Shown here: positions 49,441 through 62,299 of the stretch, in pieces | Layout: each line of letters opens with the position of its first letter | Position numbering within the stretch: position 1 is the first letter of the stretch | NCBI GenBank assembly: GCA_028554795.2 | Contig: CM068827.1 | Span: 74,622,744-74,686,743, forward strand | Length of the DNA stretch: 64,000 bases | Source: Sinohyriopsis cumingii | Lineage: Eukaryota; Mollusca; Bivalvia; Unionida; Unionidae | Direction of reading: 5' to 3' | Notes under the pieces: model-generated | Databases searched by the model: none | What the model saw: the letters and a program-made list of their open reading frames with translations, nothing else | Told to the model about the DNA's origin: nothing | Position numbers and translations under genes: made by a program

Positions 49441-52256
49441 CTTTCATACTGTCGTGATACCGTAGAATCAAAAGGAATTTCATTAATTTTTTTATTCATT
49501 TCATTCCTCTTTCAGCAATAACCAACTTCATTATTGAAATGTTGATGTTAGAAACAGTAGGCTCTCTTCTCCGCCTTTCAAGTGTTGTATTAACTTGCGC
49601 TGCATTCAATAAGAATTTAGATGACACCAAATATCCAATCTGTACATATGGAAAGGACGTTGCTTATCAGTATATCATATTGGTCTGTGTTGAACTTTAT
49701 CTTCTGAACGTTATTATTCAGGCACAATTTGTACTTTTGTTCTTTCAAAAAGGTTTACGTTTGAAATTAACGAGCTTGTAAAATATACTTAATTTGTATT
49801 AATGTTGTTGGCTTTAGATATTTCCAAGAGGGTTTAAAACAATACTAACGTAGAATGCTTCTCGCTCAAAGACAAATCCAAATTGGGTGATTAAATGCAT
49901 TTAAAAGAATGTCAGAACTTGTGTTCTTTCAAATGTGAGAGTGATAAAACAAACAATGTGAAGTTTCACATTTGAAACAAAAGGGCTTGTAAAGAAGGTT
50001 GAATTTGTGTTTAGATATTTTAAAAAAATACTAACGTATTATGTTGTTTTTTTCGTTCATCTACATAAACGTGTAAGGATATCATAAGCTGATTTTATGA
50101 AATTGAAGTATTAGTTTTTGACTTTAAGTGTTTCACAATCTAAAATGTTCCGAAAAACAGCGTGGAACGACATTTCGCATTCCATTCAAGTTCTAACAAC
50201 CAACGTTTGTGCCAGATGTCAAGAAATATACACGATTGCTTAGTGCAGTTTGCAAGGGTCTATAGAATGACGTAAAATAAATTAATTGCTCTGGCAGGTT
50301 TATAGCAGTAAAACTTAAACAAATATCGTGTATGGTAAAACCTGCTAATAATGCTGACCCATTTACCAATGCCTTGCAGGCATTTCAGATTGGTGCTCAG
50401 AACTAGTACCTTGAAGGCCAATTATTCACTTATTGGCGTACGCAACCTTTCATATCTGCTCTCATATACTAAGTCAGAGTTGGTGGTTTGTTTTGTTGAT
50501 TTTAAAGTCACTTTGAACACACTATTTTGTATAGCAATGCAATGAATATTTGAGCCACGCGCCAATCAAAGAATACACTGAATCATTCGACCCGTGCTGG
50601 CGAGGACTTGTATTGATCCTCTGACTGTGTCATTACAAGTCCAACAATCTATCAACGGATCTGCCTAGGCCTCCAATTATTAGAGAGACAAGAAATTAAA
50701 GTGTGTTCGATTTAGGTAACACCTTGATAAGGAAATTTAGTGAATGTGATCAGCATTTCTTGAGGCGAAGGTGTGTAGTTTTTATAATCATTGCAAAAGG
50801 TACCACGGGAATCTATCTTTCTTTCGTTGATTTATTGAATGACTATGAAAAACTCAAATGTAAAATGTACAATTCGTCCGCAATTTGTTACACGCACCAA
50901 ATTATTCCCCCTTGGCAGCTAATCTCGTCCAGAGGTTTTTCTAATTCTTAGCGTTGTTTTTGCATTGACTAAGATATTTTCTCTATTGTAATGCGAAGGT
51001 TGGATATTCCTTTCGAGGTGATATCGTTATATTACAAAATGCTACTAAATAAGAAAGTGGATCTGTATATGTCAAATAGAAGATCTTTCAAAGCATTCGC
51101 GTTTTTAGAAGGGACGAGAGAATTAAAGAAATGATGCCATTGTTTTATAATAAGGTGCTCATTACGTTACTTATAACTTTCCAGCCACTCTGTATGTCTG
51201 TTTCATTGATACCTTGAATGATCATGAAGGAGAAATATTTAAGGAACATTATTATAAGATATATTTTTTGAACAATTTATCAATGATTCCATCACTGAAG
51301 TTGTTAGAGAATTAGACAGATGAGATCTGTACAGTGTCATTATCGTTGATAACTTTATTTGTTGTGCAATTTTCTATTCTCATATGTTCGTGAAAAACAA
51401 ACCACATGGAAACTACTATGTAAGCAGGCGTTTTCTTGAAGAAGAACTGCAATGGAGAGGAAACATATTGTACGTTCTGTGTTGTAGACAATGTATTTTT
51501 GATTTTGACATTCGTTTTGTGTTGTATATTCTAGATAAAAAAATTAAATTTGTTACTTCCTTTTCTTTTTCTTTTGGACTTTTTCACATGATTTGAGAGT
51601 TGAAGGTTATTACATACCATTTTAACTGCTCAAATGACTGATTTTCAAATGTTCCTTATGACGAAGTTTTATTGGAGGAAAACTGCACGTGAGAATAGCA
51701 GCTAAAAAGCAATTAATAGACAGAGCGATAATATCTGCATCTTAGTGGGGAACAGTACAAACGATTCATTGAAGCAGTAGAGCAACACGGAAGGCTAATA
51801 TACTGTAAAAACATACGTGCATTTAAAGATGCAAAAAAAAAAAATGAATGAAAAATGTCACAGGAAATATAAGTTTATTTGAATGTAATAAAGGAGTCGA
51901 ATTTTTTTCAATGGTGTTATTGACATAAAATAGATGATACATACATAATACACATATATATTGCTAAAATGTTTAAACATGCGACCAAAATATATGCATG
52001 TCTATCAGTTAGATTTCCTCAATTTACAATGAAAGGAAAGAAACTAATAAAAATCAGACCAAATTGAAACAAAGAAATGTTGCTTATACTTGTTTTATTT
52101 ATATTTTAAGAATAACATATCATTATCAAAGAAAAATGTTAGCATGATTGGAAAATCATATATGGGAGTATGCATTTGTCGGCAAATTCATTCAAGAAAA
52201 CATATAGTTACATATAGATACATATAATGCGCATTCATATATACATATCAGCTCCA

Positions 52257-52257
<1 letters not shown>
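49441..52257. other. Block Y and neighbouring shared blocks, unit D
   Basis: Parallels A at 7800-7900 and 9780-12000. Includes the SINE head at 50593-50673 and the open stretch 51384-51596 (FVKNKPHGNYY), which has a distant match in B. 51700-52200 parallels the first arm of the B duplication (about 19690-20080). No gene is identified. Confidence 0.4.
50593..50673 (-). mobile_element. Decayed tRNA-derived SINE head, unit D
   Basis: Paralogue of 10820-10902 with the same outline (GATCCGTTGATAGATTGTTG, CTTGTAATGACA) but many substitutions. It is not a tRNA gene. Confidence 0.5.

Positions 52258-52291
<34 letters not shown>
52258..52291. repeat. (CA)n microsatellite
   Basis: About 16 CA dinucleotides followed by a short GA run. 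The RT remnant starts directly after it. Confidence 0.95.
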
Positions 52292-52293
<2 letters not shown>

Positions 52294-52294
52294 A

Positions 52295-53475
52295 GAAAAG
52301 GTAAATTAAAACAGCGGTTACGTTGATGTGAGCACCAGCTGTTTCAACACGAACAAATAAAATCGATCATGACGTTGAGATTGTAGATTCTACACCTGTG
52401 AAACAGCATCCTAACATGATGAATCCTCTTAAGCAGAAATATATTAAAACAGTAATTCAGCATTTGATAAAGAGCGCTTTTATTGAACCAAGTAATAATA
52501 ACTTGGGTGCATCATATATTCTTGCTACGAAACCAGAAAATACTTTCCGGATGTGTACTGACTGTATATAAGTGAATAATGTCACAGAAACAGATTCATT
52601 TCCAATACCAAGAATCGACGACTGCATTGACAACCTGGGAAATGCATAATATTTCACCAAGTTTGAACTGCTGAATGGATTTTTTTCCACATTCCATTTA
52701 TTGCAAGAACAAACGAAATTTCAGCATTTGTAATTCCAGATAGTCTTTGTCATTATAAAGTGATGCCGTTTGGTATGAAAAATCCTCATTTGACATTCAC
52801 GATTTTGATAAACATGAAAAACATGGACTATATAATACATAATAAATTGTAGTTTTACTAGGGTTTTGTAATAGTTTTAGAACGTGTTGTGGGACAACGT
52901 CAGGATAAACCATTATAATGTTTGCTTTAAGGTTGTCTGTGAATTCACAGTTCCTATCAATAAATAATATCGATGTATTTTCGGACTCGCCAGATATTAT
53001 CAGAAAGTGTGCACAAATACTTGCATAAGTGTTTGACGTCTGAACAATTTGTTGTGTAAGAAAACCAAGTTTGTTTTGTTCCGTCAAATGTCAGAAGGCT
53101 TTTGATAAATTTAAGGACTTACCTAGATGTGAACCATTTTTTGAATACCAGATTTCAACCAATCATTTAAAATGTGTGTTGATGCAAGTAACATTGATCA
53201 TCCAGTATGTGATTTCTTTTATAAAAACTAATCAAGCATCAAAGACATTACTCCTTCCTCAAAAAGGAATGTTTGGCTTTAATATTGGCTTTGCAACATT
53301 TTGAGTTCGCCCCTTCCTCGTTTGTTGTAATCATTGATTAACAGAATGAAAAACAAACATACGAAGTTGTTGAGATGCATATTAATGTTGTAGGAATGCA
53401 AAATTAAGAATAGAAAAGATAATCTAATTGCAAATGCACTTTCACGTGTACATAAGTGCTATATTTATTTATTTA
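52295..53475 (+). mobile_element. Gypsy-type RT-RNase H fragment, unit D
   Basis: RT text recurs in broken frames: YTFRMCTDC-like at about 52540, then VNNVTETDSF-like, then FHQV-like text before 52680. After a deletion near 52830 come the RT end and RNase H, with SSKCQKAFDKFK-like text at about 53085-53115 and NPLTFIN-like text only partly preserved. It ends at about 53450 with text matching the pol end seen in A and C. The gag, protease and integrase parts are absent. Confidence 0.65.
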
Positions 53476-53610
53476 TTCTGTACATAGGTCTTGTGTGATT
53501 TATAAGACATCTTCCTTTTTAATTTGTTATTATAGTATCATATGAAAGTTTGGCTAATATATACAAGGACGCTATATTCTATAAATCTGTCTTTCTCTTT
53601 GCGAGGGGAG

Positions 53611-54110
53611 TTTTTATGTATATCTGTATTGCGTTTTTACGTGGTCTATCACTGTAGAGTATACTGTTAGGTAACGCTACAAAAGGTGCTTATTAGTTTT
53701 AAACGAAGCTTTGATAATAAACCTGCGAAATGGGGTAATTGTCTAATTGTATGGTTACGTTTGCGAATAAAGGACCTGGCTTTAATTCAACATAAGCAGT
53801 AATTGTAAAATAAGTCACTTGGAGGTATTGCGACATAGTAACCTTAATATATTAGCTGAAATGTATATAAAGAGTGAATTGAACAATTATCCTTATTGAT
53901 ATATCTGCATAATCAGGGCCTGTAATTCATTGGAAGCATTATAAGCAACGTATTTGTGATAGCACGTTTAGGCCTATTTTGTATATACTTCATAATACTG
54001 TAAGTTCATCTTAAATTTTCCTTTTATGATTTTGATGATCAAATTATTTGCAATTCTTTTGCATAATTTGTTGATTTTCCTTCTTTCTATTACTTAGTGT
54101 AGTAATACAA
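53611..54110 (+). mobile_element. LTR, unit D
   Basis: Preceded by GCGAGGGGAG and starting TTTTTATGTATATCTG, a one-base variant of the usual TGTTATG start. TATATAAAG lies at about 53864, and it ends in the CTATTACTTAGT text seen at other LTR ends. It is shorter than the A copy by an internal deletion. Confidence 0.6.
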
Positions 54111-56695
54111 TACATCCAAAACCAAATCATAATATTTACGACTAATACGTAGACAACTGATGCCACGGAACGCTTCCTGACGCTGACGTTGCAATATACA
54201 GACGAAGACTGGAATACACGGAATATTGAGCTTACAACGCGACAGCTTGACGATTGAAGCGCAAGTAGTATTTATCAACGAATATTGCGAAGATGTGTGC
54301 CTGAATTTAGATTAAAGCACGACCAGTAAGTGACAAAGTCTCAATTATGTTAGTCTGTGCAGAAAACCTGAATTAAAAAAAAACATATTAGATTTTTGGT
54401 CACATGCTTCATTTATCCATCCACAGTAGACTTAAATGCTTTCCCTGCTTTATTTGTAATAGTTCGTAGATTGTTGCAGTAAAACGTATATTTGCATATT
54501 TCAGACGAACAGTCGTAGCTTTTTATCTGCTTTCAGCCATAGAAACCTGCCAACAAACCATTTTATAATTTCACTTAAGATCACTTCGACTGGTTGCTTC
54601 ATTAGTACTTAGCAGTCTAAACTATTCTTCACGACAAAACAACTACCAAAATTGAAGATGCTTAGGTCCGATGTGTATCAGATGAGCAATGAAATATAAT
54701 GTAATGCATGGTTCCATTGACACAACCCCTCCATGCGGACACAATAAATATAATGAATCGCATGGTTCCATTGACAAAACCCCTCCATGCGGACACAATG
54801 GAATATAATGTAATGCATGGTTCCATTGACAAAACCCCTCCAAGCGGACACAATGGAATGTGTTCAGAAGAGTTTCCTACACTAAGCGGGGTGTATCCAA
54901 TATGGTGCAGCCTGTGCTTGACACTTTAAAGAAACAGATATTAGACAAAGATAGCTCAGTTATTGCTGCATTCAAACATGTCTCATGAAATCCAGTCCAG
55001 AAACAAGCTTGACAATGATGACATGACACATCATTATAATGATATTCACCTTTATTGATGCAATGTATAAGTCTCAAACCCGTTCTAGCCAATGTGAAAT
55101 AGAAAATGTCCAAAGAAGGTCAGTCTGTCTGCTGCTACACAAATGGCTATCCCGTAAACAACATTTAACCCGTCAGACAGTGTCACAACGATAAGACCAT
55201 ACCAACAATTAAATGTAATTAAACTAACCAGGCAGTGTGTACAATTCCTTATTCACGAGGAAACCTGAATCATAATAATATGTGTTGCTTTATAGTGACC
55301 TATTGTGAGGCAGACGACTATTCTGTTCTAGTTATGGATTAGGTTGAATCTTAGGTACAAGTATGTGTTTCTGAGAAGCCAATTTAAACCAATATTATCT
55401 ACTTTGCTTACAAGAATGTTCACTCTGTCAATTTGCCCATATAAGATTCTGTAGAACAATGCACAAATTTATAAACTATTGGCAAACACACGAGTTTAGC
55501 AAAGCATGAACTTTATTCATGTTTCAAACTCATGTGCTACCATTATATCCTGTCTCCCCCCTTTCGTTAGAAACATAAAACAACGTCTGTGTGAAAAATG
55601 TTTCAGTATCCGGTGTAATATCATCATCCTTCTTCTTAAAGCAAAGATTCAAGTAATCCTCAACAACATGATGTGACCTAGTCATTAACTTGTGTACTGT
55701 ACAATGATTGCAACTGAATACCTTAATTTTAATCAGAATCATGAAAATGATTTCTCACTTCAGATAGAATCTAATCACAAGAGTCCTGCACCAGCTGGTT
55801 ACGTCGGAGTCTATTTCAATGTCAGCCGGATCTCGATTATGAAATTTATTAACCACACTCGGAATATAGCATTACCGGCAACATGTGTATCTCTGTCTCT
55901 AACACGATATTTAACTCTATGTTGATTAGTTACTAAACATATGCTGACATGAAGTTTAAAAGGTCAATATGAACTTTTATTAGTTCCTGTCAGATCAACG
56001 TATCATAAGAAGATGTCTATTTAAATAGATTCTATGATGTATTTTAATATATCTGATTCAACTTTCTCTTCTATACAGTCTGTGAATGCCTATAATTGGT
56101 GTTGGCTCCTAGTTTACGTTAATATATATTTGTATGTGCATGTAAAACAGAACGGAAGATGTCTATGGACGATAACGTTTCTTTAGAAAGTCCTCCGATA
56201 TATTATCATCTCTAAACTGCAAATGTTTTTCTTTCCATTATCCCATGATTAGAGAAATGAAAAGGCAACACATTATTAGCACGACAGCTGCGTTACATGT
56301 TATCAACCACGATGCTAGGCGCACACAATAATCAATATTCTAACCTTCCTATTGTCCTGGACAACTGTCATTTGAGCCCTTACTTGGCACCTCTTCTCTA
56401 TATCTGTAAGGAAAGCATATAAGATGGATACATTGACCCGCCCAACGTTTTTATTGACATCTCGTGTTTAATTTCTAACTTATTTGTTATATATCCTCTA
56501 GCGTATTTCTTCTGTTTTATGTCGTATGAACCTTTCTTGCACACACATTTAATGTTGCAAATTTGATCTTGGATGAAATTGGCCGCTTCTGATACTTGGA
56601 TAATGTAGTAACACTGTTTGTAACGGCTGGCAGTTTAAAGGCATTTCACGGAATTAATCACCGATACGTTGTGGTTCAGAATAAAATTTAATAGA
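54111..56695. other. Blocks X and Z, unit D
   Basis: Block X at 54111-55100 includes the minus-strand stretch NIPCIPVFVCILQRQRQEAF and the 55-bp triplication. Block Z follows: a plus-strand cysteine stretch at about 55120-55390, interrupted by stops, and PAPAGYVGVYFNVSRIS at about 55785 onward. On the minus strand 55530-55742 is open (HHVVEDYLNLCF, DITPDTETFFTQT), and B keeps part of that reading. The coding strand, if any, cannot be decided by eye. Confidence 0.35.
54690..54862. repeat. 55-bp tandem triplication
   Basis: GGTTCCATTGACA recurs at 54710, 54764 and 54819 followed by AAACCCCTCCATGCGGACAC or close variants. A and B have one copy at the matching place. The overlapping open frames arise from the repeat and are not genes. 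Confidence 0.9.
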
Positions 56696-56746
56696 GTATG
56701 TTTGACTATGAGTTCTCAGATAAAGCTGGTGTATGCAAGGTAAAAC

Positions 56747-56752
<6 letters not shown>

Positions 56753-56785
<33 letters not shown>

Positions 56786-56816
56786 GGGCGAGGGAGCATA
56801 CGAGAGACAAAGAGAG

Positions 56817-56850
<34 letters not shown>
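56753..56850. repeat. (GA)n microsatellite, unit E
   Basis: Two long GA runs separated by a G-rich interruption. The frames across it are Arg/Glu or Ser/Leu runs and are not genes. Confidence 0.95.
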
Positions 56851-56857
<7 letters not shown>

Positions 56858-57434
56858 AAGAGACTGAAGGAGGGGAGGGGAGAGAGAGGGTGTAAAATCT
56901 TGTATTGAACATTTAAAAAGTCCAGAAAAAATAAGGAAAACACAGAGTCATGTCAAGATTCAAAGCATGGTAAGAAATGCCACCACTTGCGATGTATACT
57001 TTAATCCATGCTTAATTAAATACTTAAATTGATGGTCGAGTGGTTACTTTAATGAAACTGGAAGGTTTGTTCCATAAACCACGCAAGCGTAATAGTTAAA
57101 CAGATACTTAAGGGACAGTAATTACGACTATATCATTTGAACTTTAAATGAGTTTCTAAATTGCCACAAAGTGCTGAATACTGGGCAACATTACGTTATA
57201 TCGAAAGGTCTCCGAAACCAAAGAAAAAAAATGTCTGAAACGTATATCCGTTAATCTCGTTCCCAGATACAGCAAAAAAGACAGAAGAAGAGAATTCCAT
57301 ACAATGGAAACATACAAATGAGCAAATTTCTCACAATCCTTTACAGCTTCAAAGAAAATGGTTGATATAATTTTATACGACAGTATTACTTTATTCTGTT
57401 TTGGAACTAATTAAGGAGAAGAAAAAGAGATTCA

Positions 57435-57505
57435 ATTTATTTCACAAGCGCTTTATTTTCACTTTTCAATATTCACAGCTACATCAAGGATTTTGAATGT
57501 GTCAT
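57435..57505 (-). terminator. Terminal non-coding exon and poly(A) signal of peptide gene E
   Basis: Acceptor TTTTCTTCTTTCAG with AG at 57507-57506, exon from 57505, AATAAA at 57457-57452. The 3' UTR intron is 586 bp. Confidence 0.6.
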
Positions 57506-58107
57506 CTGAAAGAAGAAAAGGACATTTTCGCTTTAACTTAATCGCATCCTCTATTTGTAACCATATATTAATAATAAGCATGCATAAATGTGAAGAAAAT
57601 ATGAATCGAAATGTTACCTGAAACATGAATACCTACACCATATGTACAATTGATATAAATACACTTAAAACACACAAGAAAGGCTGATACTATATGTCTT
57701 GTCCATTCATAAAGAGGGGAGGTTTAACGCCAGTTAAACGGCACCTGTATTCAATACAAGACAAAAACTTAGCAAAAGGTGTAAAAACAAGTTTACTGTT
57801 TGTATTATCATGGGTTTAATAATCACAGTGGTTACTTTAGGCTACAAAATCCAAAACTCATTTTATGTAAATAATTTTGAATCTACTCCAGGAGTACATT
57901 ATTAAGGTCATGTAAGCTTATTTGAACAGATTCAAAACGACGAATGGCTTATCGGCAAGGGCGGTAAATCAAGATTTGGATACTTTAAACAGGTTCTCTT
58001 GAATTTGTTTTAAAGAAGCGTGTTATCAGTTGTAGGAAGCGTGCTGTGCCAATACTGCAATAAGGTTGAAAGAAAAAGCCAGGTTGCTTACCATAGAGAT
58101 TTTAGTT

Positions 58108-58755
58108 TCAGTAATATATAGGACAGCATCTAACAGATCTGGTATTGCTTCCATAAGGGTCATAAATTCCGCATGGTCCAGCTTGCCTCTCTCCATTTAA
58201 ACAGTACCGCCGGCATGGACAGTTATCAGGGAACAGACCTGACAATAATAATAATAATAATAATAATGATAATAATAATAAGAAGAAGAAGAAGAAGGAG
58301 AAGAAGAAGAAAATACTACTACAACGAAGAATAAGAATTATATAAGGAGGCGATGAAGAAGACAAATCATAAGAAGCAGAAGAAGAGTAAGAACAAATTA
58401 AAGACAAACAAAAGCAACAAGTAAGAAAACCTAAATTTATTAAACCGACTCTAGATGTGACATTGGATTCTGTTCGTGTATCCCTCTTTACTGTTTTGCA
58501 CCTGATTTATCAGCAACGATATATCAAGTTTGAAACGTTTGAATTCTCATACTGGTTTAACTATTTACTTCTCTTACAGCAATGTAAATGTAACGATAGC
58601 CAGATAAATGAAGATGATAATTATGGTAATAAAAAGACGCCTCAAAATCATGGAATAGTCGAATCATTAAGATCATAGTTACCTTGAGCTGCAGTGAAGT
58701 GGACGACCATCAGACTGCATACGAGAAAAACTATAAAGATGGATGCCTTCGACAT
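58108..58755 (-). CDS. Six-cysteine secreted peptide, copy E (intact)
   Basis: Coding exons 58755-58683 (73 nt) and 58238-58108 (131 nt), with a 444-bp phase-1 intron, the shortest of the family (GT at 58682-58681, CAG acceptor with AG at 58240-58239). The product is 67 residues: a 24-residue signal peptide beginning MSKASIFIVFLVCSLM, then a mature part with C-x1-C-x3-C-x9-C-x14-C-C and the ending PIYY. Its exon 2 differs from copy A by five amino-acid changes and four silent ones, all sparing cysteines; net charge is about +2. TATAAATAA lies at 58824-58816. The 3' UTR donor at 58091 is again 16 nt after the stop. It shares TGA and the CTATGG donor context with B; A and C share TAA and CTACGG. 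Function is unknown. Confidence 0.8.
58239..58320. repeat. (AAT)n and (AAG)n microsatellite at the intron 1 acceptor, copy E
   Basis: On the coding strand a CTT run and then ATT repeats lead to GTCAG, the acceptor. Here a TTGTCAG separates repeat and exon, a more ordinary acceptor than in the other copies. Confidence 0.9.
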
Positions 58756-58815
58756 CGTTTCTTTGTTTTAGCAGCAACAATTGAGATTGAATACCATTGA
58801 GTCCACGCTAAATTG

Positions 58816-58824
58816 TTATTTATA
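58816..58824 (-). promoter_or_regulatory. TATA box of peptide gene E
   Basis: TATAAATAA on the minus strand, with the conserved CCGGGATC-like upstream flank and CAATTTAGCG downstream. Confidence 0.72.
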
Positions 58825-58829
58825 CAAAA

Positions 58830-60540
58830 GATCCCGGAACCACATGGCTTAGTATTAATTATGGTGACGTAGGGATTGCTTCAAGGAAATGACTTCGAAT
58901 ATCTGCTGACTAACTGAAAATATGATGTGTCCGTATTTTAAAAAATAATGTAGGCAGTTCTTCAATAGGGCATGTAAAACTGTCACGTGATTTAACTATA
59001 TCCGTACTCATTGAGACTTATTAATTTCTTCTGTATCCCGTACTGAAACCATCATGATGCATTTTTTTAGTGTTGTTGTTGGAAATGTGGACATAATTTC
59101 GCTTTCCTTTCTATAATATTTATAACCATTAAGTTATGAGATTTGTTTATTTAATTTGTGCTTAATGTGAAGCTTTACATTATTTACAATACGAACAGAC
59201 TATTAAATCTGATGAGATTTCTGAAGTAAATGATACTTGGTAACTTAGAATTTGAACTTTTCAATCCCTTTCGTCAAGTTAAATTTTAATCTGTAATCCC
59301 TCCCAAAAGTGAAGGTGTAATATTCATTTAAATGTTTCCAAGATGTACGATTGATAGAAAACATGTCAAAATTGTTCAAAACTATAACCTACTTCTTGCT
59401 ATTCCAATCCGTCCGGTAGGAAACTGTATCCCAAAATACTGTAAAATAAAAAAAAATTCAATGCTGTAATGTTTCACCTGATAGGTGAAGAAATGTATGG
59501 TTATATGTAGGCATGCATGTCCATTTGACATGTCAGTTATAACTTCGAATACAAGTAGCATCAGTTGAAAAGATACACGCATGGAGAGTGAACCAGAGAG
59601 TAAGTGCATACTTTTTCGGGGGGGGGGGGAGGGAACGAATTCCCGCTTGTGTGTGATATGCGTGTCAACAGACGTAATTTATATAACTTCAACTAAAAAG
59701 GAGATTGCAAATTAAAACAAAACTACACTACCAGTTTCCTTCAATGGCCCGTGTTCTCTGAAACAAAATGAAGATAATAAACAGTACATTTTACATACTA
59801 CCTTAGTTTTATTACCTTGAGATATGCTTGTTGTTATTGCAGGAGAAGTAAACCCTTAACTATACTTGACGTAAATAAAGGTCGCTATATAGCTGTATCA
59901 CGTGTATCGTTCTATATTTAATAAAACGTGATGTAACGTTCATCCATTTATTATCTAAATGTATTTAATAATGATCATTTCCTCTAAGGGAACCTCTCGC
60001 TCCCCCACCCCCTATATCTGTGATCGATATCTTATCACATATGGATATAGTTTCATTACGATGTTATTTCAGCCTATTAACTACAGTCGATGACGATATG
60101 TCTTTGAATAGACCTGCAGGGTTAGTGATCAACAAGAACAATTTACCAATAGGAGACAATAAACATGTAAGGCTTTATTAAAAGGATGTGGGAAGAAAAC
60201 AAACATTTATAGCCTTGTTTTATTCACCTGATCCACGTGTGCATAATGCAAGGAAAAATATAATGTTATTGTTCATGTATTGATAAAACATGATATATAT
60301 CTAGTCACACATACATAAGTCTATAATGTGTGTCTAAAGTGACTTGGAAACTTGTAATTGCTTCATATTGTTGTTAGCATTATTTTCAAGTAGTTAAGTG
60401 AATTGGAATATTTATTTAAATAATCTTTTCGTTTTGTACTTCGCTATCCAATAAATGCATTTCTTTAAACAACGTTGATAATTGTATTTAATACAAATAG
60501 CTATTCATTCTCTCTTTCCTTCCTTACTTCCTTTCGTCAT
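58830..60540. other. Upstream flank of peptide gene E, no gene seen
   Basis: Parallels the upstream flanks of A-D, with the empty MITE site at about 59327 and a run of about 11 G at 59620. A single satellite core lies at about 60470. No gene is visible. Confidence 0.5.
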
Positions 60541-60601
60541 TTAACTTTCCGGTTTTCTTTCTTTCTGTCTTTCTTTCTTTATTTATTTATTTATTTTCTT
60601 T

Positions 60602-60649
<48 letters not shown>

Positions 60650-60654
60650 TAGTT
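60540..60654. repeat. (CTTT)n tract adjoining a LINE, unit E
   Basis: CTTT repeats that end directly at the 3' end of a minus-strand LINE fragment. Confidence 0.9.
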
Positions 60655-61270
60655 CAGTTCAGTTTTGCCCGACACCCCTGCCTGGGTATCGGCCGCCTTC
60701 AAAATATCGCCCGAGACTTCTGTACTGTGCTATCCCTTCGATCTGACTCCAGGTGTGACCCAGCCAAGTGATGTTCGCCTCAAGGTCATGTCGCCAGGTG
60801 TTTCTTGGTCGGCCCCCTATCCGCTTGCCTTGACGGTTCCACCTCAGTACCTGTCTGGTAATGTTGGTTGGCGGCTTACGTAAGGTGTGTCCTATCCAAC
60901 CCCACCTTCTCTTGATCTCGTCTTCTACAGGAAGCTGTGAGGTTCTCTGCCACAGGTTAGCATTACTGATGGTGTCTGGCCAGCGGATCTGGATAATTCT
61001 TAGGCAACTGTCGATGAAGGTTTGAACCATCTTTACGGTCGACTTGGTGGTTATCCAGGTCTCTGCTCCTGATACAAAATAGTTGCGTTTTGATTATTCC
61101 ATGTTTTGGAATAAAGCTCAATGTTTTCATCCAACTCAGTTTTTTCTTCTTTCTCACTCCTTCATAGTATTGCCTTTCCTTTGCTTTATTGGTGGAGAGA
61201 ACGTTAAAAGCAGCAAGGATTTTGATGAAACTGTTTAACAGTCTTCTTTACTTTCCTTTCGAAAATTAGA
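60655..61270 (-). mobile_element. LINE 3' fragment (C-terminal end of the ORF2 protein)
   Basis: The minus-strand frame 61030-60659 reads MVQTFIDSCLRIIQIRWPDT, RRWGWIGHTLRKPP and GGRPRNTWRHDLEANI, a C-terminal sequence familiar from endonuclease/reverse-transcriptase LINEs of invertebrates. A frameshift near 61040 puts the preceding text (GAETWITTKSTVK) in another frame. The 3' end reads CTGAACTGAACT and passes straight into AAAG repeats. The clade was not settled. It is unrelated to the LINE at 33973. Confidence 0.8.
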
Positions 61271-62299
61271 TTAAACGGTGAATAGGTGTGTATTTTCGTC
61301 TTACGTTCCTTTTTAATTATTGACTTAAAGCTGGAAATTATTCATTACTTTTAGAATCTTTTAATGGAATGATCAACTGCTGGACGCATAAGTATGCGCT
61401 TATAAATACGCATGTGCGAAATGAAAGTGGTATATATAATTATATATTGCACATCAGACAGTTACGAAAACCTCTCGAAAGGTTTTTTAAACTCACCTGA
61501 TATATTATTCCTCATGGACGTACATAAAGAATTATTTTCTAAACCTCTTCTTAAAGATATGAAAAGACAAACAATTATATGCAATGTACCTACAGAAATC
61601 TCCATTAAAACGAAACCCAATTCACCACGAATTGCAGAACTATACTTTCGGATCTGATGTTTGTCCTATCATCCAGTTCTTCAAGAGAAACCAGAGTTGT
61701 GCCTGTAAGATGCAAATATTAAAGCATATTCCATAATAGTACATTGAATTTGCTAACATGAGCTTATTATTTACATATTAATTTTAAAATTTAAATTATT
61801 TACAATATTTGGTCTTCGCATATTTTTCATTCCTTTTCAAGCAGCATATTCCTTTACATTCTAATAACATATTTTCCCCAGTAAAACGAAGCATGTGTAC
61901 ATGCGTCAGCGATGCAGCATGTACAGTTCTTCCATACGCAACATTGTTACATTGTTTTCCTTTCTTGTTGTAATAATCTTAACGACAACATTCCAAAGAC
62001 TATTGCAAAATGCAAGAAATAATAATTAGTATTTCTTGAAATACAGCACAAACGTTTCTTGTTCAAAACTATATTGGCGTAGAAATTAGTCAATCATGCT
62101 TATAAAGTCAGCTCCTTAGAGCGCAAACTAATTTCTATACACATTAGTTTGTCAAACATGTCACGTCAATAAACACTCCATTTTACACTTAATCAGCACA
62201 AAATTACATTTAGTTCCCACCACGTTAAAATCCCCGCCAATTTTAATTCGCGCTTACATAGCATATTATTTTAAACTCTATCAGAATTTATTAAAACCA
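61271..62299. other. Sequence not recognised as part of the units
   Basis: AT-rich. A plus-strand frame at 61412-61657 (81 residues, FLMDVHKELFSKPLLKDMKR) is open but matches nothing I know and has no copy elsewhere in the window. No RNA gene or mobile-element end is visible. Confidence 0.35.

Larger units (their letters stand above)
43841..56695. repeat. Tandem segmental unit D
   Basis: About 13 kb. It holds the dead peptide gene D, a 126-bp tandem duplication, a CTTT tract, blocks Y, X and Z, a decayed SINE head, and the RT-RNase H part of a third gypsy-type copy. Edges are approximate. Confidence 0.8.
56696..60655. repeat. Tandem segmental unit E (truncated)
   Basis: Holds the unit-start block with an expanded GA tract, intact peptide gene E, its upstream flank and the CTTT tract. 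The LINE fragment at 60655 ends the recognisable homology, so the transposon-rich second half of the unit is missing. Confidence 0.78.

Noticed and set aside
54643-54929. Open frames with repeated GGVLSMEP-like text
   Set aside because: They arise from the 55-bp triplication, whose single-copy state in A and B is not open in the same way.
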